Below, piece by piece: positions 1 to 6,892 of a DNA stretch of 64,000 nucleotides. The notes below the pieces were generated by a model. It searched no databases. It saw nothing but the letters and a program-made list of their open reading frames with translations, and was not told the origin of the DNA. A program made the position numbers and the translations under genes. Source of the stretch: Betaproteobacteria bacterium. GTDB taxonomy: Bacteria; Pseudomonadota; Gammaproteobacteria; Burkholderiales; Thiobacillaceae. The first letter of the stretch is position 1, and each line of letters starts with the position of its first letter. The stretch is from contig JACRAU010000011.1 in assembly GCA_016234655.1 (NCBI GenBank), positions 124,001 through 188,000 on the forward strand. The letters run 5' to 3'.

Positions 1-723
1 GTTTTGGCCCAATTCCATGGGTATAACGATCTGCGGGATAAGGTGGTACTGGATTATGGCTGCGGCGCGGGGGCGAAGACATGCTATTACGCCACGCTGG
101 GTCCCAAGGAAGCCATCGGTGTCGATATCCATTCCAGGCAGGATGAGGTTGACGCCATGCTATCGCGGCAAGCCGAGCTGCCCGTGCGTTTTCTGTCTCT
201 GGAGGCCTCGGGCCGCATCCCGCTGGACGCCGATTCGGTGGATGTGGCGATCAGTTCGGCGGTCTTCGAGCACGTGCTGGATCCAGAAGCGGCGCTTCGG
301 GAGATTTTTCGCGTCTTGAAGCCCGGCGGCATGTTCCTTATGCGGTGGCATCCCTTCCTGACCCGTTATGGCGGCCATCTCGGGGGGGTCATCGGCATCC
401 CCTACGCGCATGTCGTGTTTCCTGAAAAGGCATTGGTAAGAACATTTTTCAGGGGGGCGATGGCGATGTCCGGAGGGAAATTTTCTGGTTTGCTGTTATA
501 TGAAAGCCTGAGTACGGATTCCATCCGCTTCATGGACATGGGCCTGTATTTCAACCGCCTGCGCGTGGCAGAAATGCGGCGTCTGGCCGCCTCGGCGGGG
601 TTTTCTCTCGTGGCCGAGCGTTTTTTCCGGGGGACCCGCGAGACCCGTTTCGCCCGCCATCTCCCCATCGGGATGGTGGACTACTTCATCGACTACGATG
701 TCTGCCTATTCCGGAAGCCCTAA
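1..723 (+). CDS. class I SAM-dependent methyltransferase, 5' end outside window
   Basis: The reading frame is open from base 1, so the first codons probably lie upstream. The visible part is about 240 residues of a Methyltransf_11-type fold. Motif I is LDYGCGAGAKT near residue 18, an acidic residue follows in IGVDIHS, and the segment VAISSAVFEHVLDPEAALRE is typical of ubiE-like and glycan-cluster methyltransferases. The C-terminal part (LYFNRLRVAEMRRLAASAGF) is a usual tail for the family. The neighbours (WbqC remnant, sugar dehydratase, DegT aminotransferase, glycosyltransferase) suggest a role in glycan or nucleotide-sugar modification; the substrate is unknown. It stops two bases before an IS3 scar. 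Confidence 0.8.
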   Translation, partial: VLAQFHGYNDLRDKVVLDYGCGAGAKTCYYATLGPKEAIGVDIHSRQDEVDAMLSRQAELPVRFLSLEASGRIPLDADSVDVAISSAVFEHVLDPEAALREIFRVLKPGGMFLMRWHPFLTRYGGHLGGVIGIPYAHVVFPEKALVRTFFRGAMAMSGGKFSGLLLYESLSTDSIRFMDMGLYFNRLRVAEMRRLAASAGFSLVAERFFRGTRETRFARHLPIGMVDYFIDYDVCLFRKP

Positions 724-724
724 A

Positions 725-778
725 AGCTGGGACAACGCGCCGAGCGAGAACTTCTTCAACAGCTACAAAAATGAGCGC
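725..778 (+). mobile_element. IS3-family transposase remnant (end of DDE domain)
   Basis: Reading from base 725 gives SWDNAPSENFFNSYKNER, the block around the catalytic glutamate of IS3-family OrfB transposases (consensus near DNAxxESFFxxLKxE). Nothing of the transposase remains on either side: the methyltransferase stop is two bases before it, and WbqC-like sequence begins within it. It is therefore a scar from an insertion and deletion. Confidence 0.7.
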
Positions 779-1170
779 CTACTACCCCGAGTTGGAATCT
801 TTGTTGTTGCGGTCTTGGCGTTATCTGCTTGACTCGGACCCAAGCCTGGCCGAGCACTTATGCCGATGGCTGAATGTCCAGAGTACAATATATCGATCAT
901 CCGAATTAGGCATTCAATGGGGAGAGGAGCGAACGTTTGTTGGAGATAGGCAGCCATTTCGGCACTGACCGCTACCTGGGTGGCGGTGCCGCTCAAGACT
1001 ACCTGGATGTGGCGCGTTTCACCGCGCAAGGTATACAAGTCGAGTGGCAAAATTACCGACATCCAACCTATCCTCAGATGCATGGGGCGTTTTTGTCTCA
1101 TTTGTCGGCGCTGGATCTTCTGCTTAACGCTGGTCCGGCAAGCAGTCATATCCTGCGAGGAGAAACGTGA
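771..1170 (+). pseudogene. WbqC-like family protein, truncated and frameshifted
   Basis: Two overlapping frames together give the C-terminal half of a WbqC-like protein. Frame one (from 771) reads SAYYPELESLLL up to SSELGIQ. Frame two continues GERSERLLEIGSHFGTDRYL and ends YPQMHGAFLSHLSALDLLLN. The switch lies at about 915-921 and is explained by a single small indel. The N-terminal half is missing and an IS3 scar lies where it should be. WbqC-like proteins are found in O-antigen and capsule clusters and their reaction is unclear. The stop overlaps the next gene's GTG start (GTGA), so this was once an operon member. Confidence 0.75.
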
Positions 1171-2195
1171 AAACCATACTCGTCACCGGCGGTGCCGGTT
1201 TTATCGGCAGTAACTTCGTCAACTATCTCTACACCCGCTATCCGGATTACCGCATCGTCGTTTTGGACGCTTTGACCTATGCCGGCAGTGTCCACAACTT
1301 GCCGGAGGGTGGCTTCGATTCTCAGCGTTTCGCCTTCTGGTATGGCAATGTGCTCAACGCCGACTTGGTGGATGCCCTGGTGGCAGAGGCGGATATCGTG
1401 GTGCATTTTGCCGCCGAGTCCCACGTTACTCGCTCCATCTTCGACAATCGTCAGTTCTTCGAAACCGACGTGCTGGGCACCCAGGTCATCGCCAATGCGG
1501 TGCTGCGTTACCGCAAGCAGGTGGACCGCTTCATCCACATTTCGACTTCAGAGGTCTATGGCTCCGCCCTAGCACCCTTGATGACCGAGGAACACCCGCT
1601 CAATCCGATGAGTCCCTATGCAGCAGCCAAGTGTGGAGCAGATCGGTTGGTCTACTCCTATTACCAAACCTACCGCATCCCGGCAGTCATTGTGCGGCCG
1701 TTCAACAACTACGGGCCGCGCCAGCATTTGGAAAAGGCGATACCGCGCTTTATCACCAGCTGCATCTTGGGCGAACCCATCACAGTGCATGGCGATGGTT
1801 CCGCCCGCCGCGATTTCATCCATGTGGATGATCATTGCACAGCCTTGGATCGTCTGATTCACGCCGAGCAGGGACGAGTCGTCGGCGAGGTCTTCAATCT
1901 GGGATCGGGGCGGGACATCAGCGTGCTGGAAATCGCCCAGGCCGTGCGAGTTGCCATGGCCTGCCCGGACGGCGAAATCCGTTTTGTGGGCGAACGCCCC
2001 GGTCAAGTCTTTCGCCATACCTGCGACAGCCGCAAGGCTCGGGAGGTGCTGGATTGGGCACCGAGTATCGACTTCGAGGACGGGCTTGCCCGCACCGTGG
2101 CCTGGTACCAAGCGAATCAGGCTTGGTGGCAACCCCAGCGCTGGATGCGACAGATTCCCATCATTACGGCGGAAGGCAAGAAAGAGCTGCATTGA
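1167..2195 (+). CDS. NAD-dependent nucleotide-sugar epimerase/4,6-dehydratase (extended SDR)
   Basis: A 342-residue extended SDR. The NAD-binding loop GGAGFIG is at residues 8-14, the middle has HFAAESHVTRSI, the active-site strand has TSEVYG at 127-132, and Tyr151/Lys155 lie in YAAAK. The C-terminal part (RPFNNYGPRQ, HGDGSARRDFIHVDD, FNLGSG) is that of RmlB-like dehydratases. Classical dTDP-glucose 4,6-dehydratase has TDEVYG; here the Asp is Ser, as in several UDP-sugar enzymes, so the exact substrate is left open. The GTG start follows a good GAGGAG ribosome site and overlaps the wbqC stop. With the downstream aminotransferase it could make a 4-amino-4,6-dideoxy sugar. Confidence 0.85.
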   Translation: MKTILVTGGAGFIGSNFVNYLYTRYPDYRIVVLDALTYAGSVHNLPEGGFDSQRFAFWYGNVLNADLVDALVAEADIVVHFAAESHVTRSIFDNRQFFETDVLGTQVIANAVLRYRKQVDRFIHISTSEVYGSALAPLMTEEHPLNPMSPYAAAKCGADRLVYSYYQTYRIPAVIVRPFNNYGPRQHLEKAIPRFITSCILGEPITVHGDGSARRDFIHVDDHCTALDRLIHAEQGRVVGEVFNLGSGRDISVLEIAQAVRVAMACPDGEIRFVGERPGQVFRHTCDSRKAREVLDWAPSIDFEDGLARTVAWYQANQAWWQPQRWMRQIPIITAEGKKELH

Positions 2196-3340
2196 GCCCG
2201 AGCCTGCCATTGAGCGAGATTCCTTTTTTCCTCCACGACCTGGGCCGGGAGGAACTGGATGCCATCGCCGAGGTGTTCGCCGGCCCCATCCTCACTACTG
2301 GCGAGACGGTAGCGCGTTTCGAGACCGAGTTCGCGGCCGCTCTCGGCCGTCGCCATGCCCTGGGCGTGACCAGTTGTACCGGTGCTTTGCACCTGTCCTT
2401 GCTGGCCCTGGGCATCGGGCAAGGCGACGAGGTTATCACCACCCCGATGACTTTCATCGCCACCGCCACCGCCATCATCGAGGCAGGTGCCCGACCTGTG
2501 TTCGTCGATGTGGAACCGGATACCGGCAACCTCGACGCGGATCGGGTGGCGGCTGCGATCACTCCTCGCACCCGAGCCATCCTGCCTGTGCATCTCTACG
2601 GTCAAATGTGCGACATGCGCGCACTCCGAGGCATCGCCGACAAGCATGGCCTCGCCATCGTTGAGGACTGTGCCCACTGCGTCGAAGGGGAGCGCGACGG
2701 TGTCCGACCGGGCGAATTGTCCGACACAGCATGCTTCAGTTTCTACGCCACCAAGAACCTCACCTGCGGCGAAGGCGGTGCCATCGTTACCGACCGGGAT
2801 GATCTGGCCGAGCAGCTTAGGCTGTTGCGCTTACATGGCATGACCAAGACCGCTGCCGATCGCCATAAGGAAGGTTACCGGCATTGGGACATGACCTTGC
2901 TAGGTTGGAAATACAATATGGACAACATCCAGGCCGCGATGCTGTTGCCCCAGATGCGGCGCTTGGCGGATAGCCACCGTCGTCGCATCAGTCTGGCAGC
3001 TCGTTATCGGGAACGATTGTCTGCTCTACCCGGCGTGCGGCTGCCAAATATCCGACCGGGTGTGATCCATGCCCACCACCTCTTCCCGATATGGGTGGCG
3101 CCGGAGCGCCGCGATGCGCTGCTGGCAGGCCTACAAGCGGCGGGAGTAGGTGTTGTCGTCAATTACCGGGCCATTCACTTGCTGCATTATTTCGCCACGA
3201 CCTTCGGTTACCATCGTGGCGACTATCCGGTGGCCGAGGCCATCGGCGACGCTACACTTTCGCTGCCTTTCTACCCCGGCATGGGGGAGGCGGCGGTGGA
3301 CGAGGTGGTTCGGCGACTTTCGCTTCTCGTTCAAGGTTAA
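2192..3340 (+). CDS. DegT/DnrJ/EryC1 family sugar aminotransferase
   Basis: PLP-dependent aminotransferase of the nucleotide-sugar type, 382 residues. The PLP lysine is Lys188 in SFYATKNLTCGEGG, and Asp159 in VEDCAH fits the pyridine-nitrogen contact. The end of the protein (NYRAIHLLHYF, LSLPFYPGM) is diagnostic of the family. The frame is open far upstream, but the family begins near LSEIPFFLHD. TTG at 2192 overlaps the preceding stop (TTGA) and follows a purine-rich AAGAAAGAG, so I chose it; TTG 2210 is the alternative. It probably aminates the 4-keto sugar made by the preceding dehydratase. Confidence 0.87.
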   Translation: MSPSLPLSEIPFFLHDLGREELDAIAEVFAGPILTTGETVARFETEFAAALGRRHALGVTSCTGALHLSLLALGIGQGDEVITTPMTFIATATAIIEAGARPVFVDVEPDTGNLDADRVAAAITPRTRAILPVHLYGQMCDMRALRGIADKHGLAIVEDCAHCVEGERDGVRPGELSDTACFSFYATKNLTCGEGGAIVTDRDDLAEQLRLLRLHGMTKTAADRHKEGYRHWDMTLLGWKYNMDNIQAAMLLPQMRRLADSHRRRISLAARYRERLSALPGVRLPNIRPGVIHAHHLFPIWVAPERRDALLAGLQAAGVGVVVNYRAIHLLHYFATTFGYHRGDYPVAEAIGDATLSLPFYPGMGEAAVDEVVRRLSLLVQG

Positions 3341-3343
3341 ACC

Positions 3344-3469
3344 ATGGGCATCGCCAGCAATCTTCTCGATCATCTGTCGCACCGCAGCAAGCAACCCCAA
3401 TGCAGGCACTTATCTGGCCAATTTGGCTTGGCGCGATGGATTGGCCGGGAGCTGACGGAGATAGTATGA
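3344..3469 (+). CDS. possible 41-residue ORF between aminotransferase and glycosyltransferase
   Basis: ATG at 3344 opens a 41-codon frame beginning MGIASNLLDHLSHRSKQ and ending GRELTEIV. It starts three bases after the aminotransferase stop, has AAGG about eight bases upstream, and its stop overlaps the next ATG (ATGA). This is the arrangement of a translated operon member. I recognise no family. It could be a coupling peptide or the stump of a lost gene. Confidence 0.35.
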   Translation: MGIASNLLDHLSHRSKQPQCRHLSGQFGLARWIGRELTEIV

Positions 3470-6345
3470 ATCCAGTCATCCCCGATTTCGCCAACCGCCT
3501 CGCAGAAGTGGCCGGTCGTATCGCAGCCGGCGAGATCGTCCCCTGGGACGAATTGCTGCCATTGCTATGTCAGCCCGACACGAGAAGTCGGACCCAAGCC
3601 AATCTGGCCCTGGCAGAGGCGTTGCTGCATCGCCAGCAGGCGGGCGATTTGGATCAGGCGACCGAACTGGCAGCCCGCGCCTGGGAAATCTCGGGTTTCT
3701 CCGACGAGGCTTTTCCGGTTTATGTCACCGTGTGTGTGCTACGGAAAGATGTCGACGGCGTGGCTAGTGCCTACAAACGATTGGGGCTGCGTCGTTGGGA
3801 TGAGGGGCGCTGTAACGAGGCCTTTGATTTATTTTATATTTCTCAATATGCCCATGTTGAGGTATTGAGGCGGGATCATACCGAATACGATCACGAATTA
3901 TTGAGGCATTTCCGTCAGCAAGCCGCAGCCCGCCCCTTGCCGGATTTGGTTGCCACACCAGGGGAACGGGTACGACTGGGCTACCTGCTTTATGGCATCA
4001 CGCAACTCAAATCCATCATCGTCCGCCTTGGCATAGGTCTGATGGCCAAACACGATTCGAAGCGATTCGAGGTTACGTGCTATGTCCCAGAGCGCATGAC
4101 ACAAATATTGGCGGTACCCCATGCGCGCGAAGCCTTAGAGAAAATTAGGGGTTTGGGGATTAGCGTGGTGACCGCCCCGGAAATAGAATCCGATAGCGAG
4201 GCCCTATGGCATTTGGCAGCTCGTATCAAGGCCGACGGTACGGATGTATTGCTGGATTTGGCAGCTCTGGCGGATTATCGCCGCTATTTCCTGACTTGTC
4301 TGAGGCCCGCGCCCTTGATTGCTGGTTACCTATGGGGGCCACCCAGCCAATTCGTGCCTCCACACCTGGATTTTTGCGTTGGAAGTAACCGGCACGCACA
4401 GATGGATTGTCCGGTGGATGTTGAGTTCGTGCCCGGCGAATACGAGTTGCCGGACCTGTCGGCAATACAACCGATGGCCCGGTCTGCATTGGGTATTCCC
4501 GAGTCGGCATTTGTCTTGGCGGCATCAGGTCGCCATGTGAAGTTTAGTGCCCCGGAATTCTGGCGCGGTATTGCCGAAATCCTTCACGGCCTTCCACATG
4601 CGCATTTTCTTGCCATTGGTGTAGCCAGCGACCAAGTCGATCTGACGGCGCTGCCTACGACTGTAGTACAGCGCATTCACTGTACCGGTTGGAGGGCGGA
4701 CAACCTCGCCATCGTCGCCGTGGCTGACGTGGTGATCGACACCTACCCCACTGGCGGCGGTTATGCCCTTGCCGAGGCCATGGCCATGGGTATTCCGGCC
4801 ATGGTTTTCCGCAACGATTACTCCCGTCGATTCGACCCCGTTGCTTGGTCGCCTATCGAGGAAACCATACCAATCCCGGACATACTATTCGCACGCGGTG
4901 ACTTCACGGCCATGGCAGCCCAAGCACGGCGCTTGGCTGAGGAACCTGATTACAAGCGTGAATTGGGTGAACGTTGCCGCGCAACTGTATTGGCCATTAG
5001 TGATCCTAGTCGTTCTGTGCGATCACTGGAAGAGGTACTGTTAAAGCGCGTGGAACTACAGACCTCGGTTATTGGTTTGGCTCGCGAGAGTCTGTCGCAT
5101 TCGGCAAGCGATATAGCCCAACTCACTGATACGGTTCCACGCCAGCCTGCTCTTGTAAACGGCAGCGGCCGGCCTTTCTTCTCCATCCTGGTGCCGACCT
5201 ACAACCAAGCGCAATATCTTCCAGCCGCGCTCGACAGCCTGCTCGCCCAGACTTTCACCGACTGGGAGGCGGTGGTGGTCAACGACGGTTCGACCGACGA
5301 TACCGCTGCGGTTCTGGATGCCTACGCGCGACGCGACCCTCGTATCCGGGCGGTGCACAAGGAAAACGGCGGCACGGCCTCGGCGCTGAACGAGGCGCTG
5401 CGTCAGTCCAAAGGGCAATGGATAGGCTGGTTGTCATCGGACGACTTGTTCGAGCCGGACAAACTCGCCGCGCATGTCGAGGCGATCCGTCAGCACCCGG
5501 AGATAAGATTTTTCCATACCAATTTTTATGTGCTGGACGACCCGCCCGGCCGCAAATATCCGGGCCAGTTGGATGTGGCGAAGCACATTCCGGCGGAAAC
5601 GCATCAGGTCATCCAGCTGTTCGGCTTCAATTACCTGAACGGCATTACCATCATGGTGGACCGCGTGCTGTTCGAAGAGGCGGGCGGCTTCGACCCCCGT
5701 TACCGTGGCGGACAGGACTTCGACATGTGGCTGCGGCTCAGCGCTCGCTCCCGTTCTCACTTTATCGATCGGCGCCTGTCCACCACGCGTCAACACCCCG
5801 GCCAGGATACGCAGAAGTCGGTCATGATCGGCATCATCGACTGCGGCGTCGCCTGCCTGGATTTCTTGAACCAGCATTCCTTTGCCGAGCTGTTTCCGGC
5901 CCTCGATCTTGGCCAGGTGGAAAGCGCGGTCGCCGCCATCCAGGCCGTGCTTGGCATCGTGCTCGATGCCAGGTCCTACATCAGGACCTGCGGTTTTTTG
6001 GCGCCGTTGATCGAGCGCATGGTGGAATGGTTGGCGCATTACCCGAACCGGGAGTTTGTCGATGCGCTATGCCAGATGATCCAGGAAAGCGCGGCCGAGC
6101 CGGCGGTCGAGCCCGATGTCAGCGTTTTATTGCAGGGTTTTGCCGGCCGCGTGGCCGCGGCCACGAGCTACAGGCCCTACGACCCGATCGATCTGCTCGG
6201 CCGACGGGCAGAGCAGTTGCGCGAGCGAGGCGAGCCGGCGATGGCCGACACCTTCAAGCAATACGTCGAACAGTACAAGCTGCGCATGCATGAGGCCGCG
6301 CCAAGCATCGCGCCAGTCGAGGCCGCGCCAGCCAGCTTAGGCTGA
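3466..6345 (+). CDS. two-domain glycosyltransferase (OGT/SPINDLY-like plus GT2)
   Basis: 959 residues from ATG 3466, chosen because CGGAG lies five bases upstream; the open frame further upstream has no family match. Residues 1-165 look helical and TPR-like. Residues about 168-530 resemble the GT-B fold of OGT/SPINDLY enzymes: VIDTYPTGGGYALAEAM with GIPAMVF is the UDP-binding end. Residues about 569-790 are a GT-A family 2 domain, with FSILVPTYNQAQYLPAALDS, VVVNDGSTDDTAAVLDAYA, the acidic metal motif in SSDDLFEPDK near 657, and GGQDFDMWLRL. The last 160 residues are helical. It may add two sugars in sequence, possibly to protein. It ends the plus-strand island. Confidence 0.82.
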   Translation: MNPVIPDFANRLAEVAGRIAAGEIVPWDELLPLLCQPDTRSRTQANLALAEALLHRQQAGDLDQATELAARAWEISGFSDEAFPVYVTVCVLRKDVDGVASAYKRLGLRRWDEGRCNEAFDLFYISQYAHVEVLRRDHTEYDHELLRHFRQQAAARPLPDLVATPGERVRLGYLLYGITQLKSIIVRLGIGLMAKHDSKRFEVTCYVPERMTQILAVPHAREALEKIRGLGISVVTAPEIESDSEALWHLAARIKADGTDVLLDLAALADYRRYFLTCLRPAPLIAGYLWGPPSQFVPPHLDFCVGSNRHAQMDCPVDVEFVPGEYELPDLSAIQPMARSALGIPESAFVLAASGRHVKFSAPEFWRGIAEILHGLPHAHFLAIGVASDQVDLTALPTTVVQRIHCTGWRADNLAIVAVADVVIDTYPTGGGYALAEAMAMGIPAMVFRNDYSRRFDPVAWSPIEETIPIPDILFARGDFTAMAAQARRLAEEPDYKRELGERCRATVLAISDPSRSVRSLEEVLLKRVELQTSVIGLARESLSHSASDIAQLTDTVPRQPALVNGSGRPFFSILVPTYNQAQYLPAALDSLLAQTFTDWEAVVVNDGSTDDTAAVLDAYARRDPRIRAVHKENGGTASALNEALRQSKGQWIGWLSSDDLFEPDKLAAHVEAIRQHPEIRFFHTNFYVLDDPPGRKYPGQLDVAKHIPAETHQVIQLFGFNYLNGITIMVDRVLFEEAGGFDPRYRGGQDFDMWLRLSARSRSHFIDRRLSTTRQHPGQDTQKSVMIGIIDCGVACLDFLNQHSFAELFPALDLGQVESAVAAIQAVLGIVLDARSYIRTCGFLAPLIERMVEWLAHYPNREFVDALCQMIQESAAEPAVEPDVSVLLQGFAGRVAAATSYRPYDPIDLLGRRAEQLRERGEPAMADTFKQYVEQYKLRMHEAAPSIAPVEAAPASLG

Positions 6346-6349
6346 AAGA

Positions 6350-6817
6350 TTACAAAAACCGATCCAGCAGCTTGCGACTGTGGCGATCCAGGCTGGAGAG
6401 ATCGCGAATCAAAAACTGCACGCCGTGGCTGTCGGCGATCAGCAGCACAGAGCCGGGCAAGCGGCGGATGTCTTCCTCCCCCTTCAGGGTCAGTTCGGTG
6501 TCGCCACGGTCGGTTTCCACTTTCCAGGTGCTCGGCGTGGCGAAGGTCGATACCGCTTTGATCCGATGAATCTCCGGCATGAATTCGCGGCTGGCCAGTT
6601 CTTCTTCGATCAAGCCGCGCATATCGCCGGGCAGGTCTTGCAGGCGATCGACCCAGGCCAGTTCGTGGCCATCCATGCTGACCAGGGCGATGCCTTCGCC
6701 CGGCGCGGCGATGGGGAAGGCGCGTACCGGCACGATGTCTTCGTGTAGCTGGCCGTCGGCCAGGGTCAGCACCAGTCGGCCAAGATGGTTATGGGTTAAT
6801 TTGAATTCAATGGGCAT
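6350..6817 (-). CDS. DUF1854 family protein, cyanophycin-associated
   Basis: 155 residues from ATG 6817, which follows GAGAGGGAAAC; the upstream in-frame start at 6835 has no ribosome site. The sequence has the pattern of DUF1854 proteins: EGIALVSMDGHELAWVDRLQ, an acidic helix (LIEEELASREFMPEI) and VLLIADSHGVQFLIRD near the C-terminus. Proteins of this type occur beside cyanophycin synthetase genes, often with the same kind of ABC transporter as here. No enzymatic motif is visible; it may be regulatory or a transporter partner. It lies 75 bp downstream of the transporter on the same strand. Confidence 0.75.
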   Translation of the reverse strand: MPIEFKLTHNHLGRLVLTLADGQLHEDIVPVRAFPIAAPGEGIALVSMDGHELAWVDRLQDLPGDMRGLIEEELASREFMPEIHRIKAVSTFATPSTWKVETDRGDTELTLKGEEDIRRLPGSVLLIADSHGVQFLIRDLSSLDRHSRKLLDRFL

Positions 6818-6892
6818 TGTTTCCCTCTCCCCCACCCCTCTGATGAAGACCCTGCCTTGGCGGCATCCCGCTTGCGGGCGAGGGGAGGATGA

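Noticed and set aside
1835-2191. Upstream extension of the DegT aminotransferase frame
   Set aside because: It overlaps the sugar dehydratase in another frame and lacks family character; the family starts near 2192-2210.
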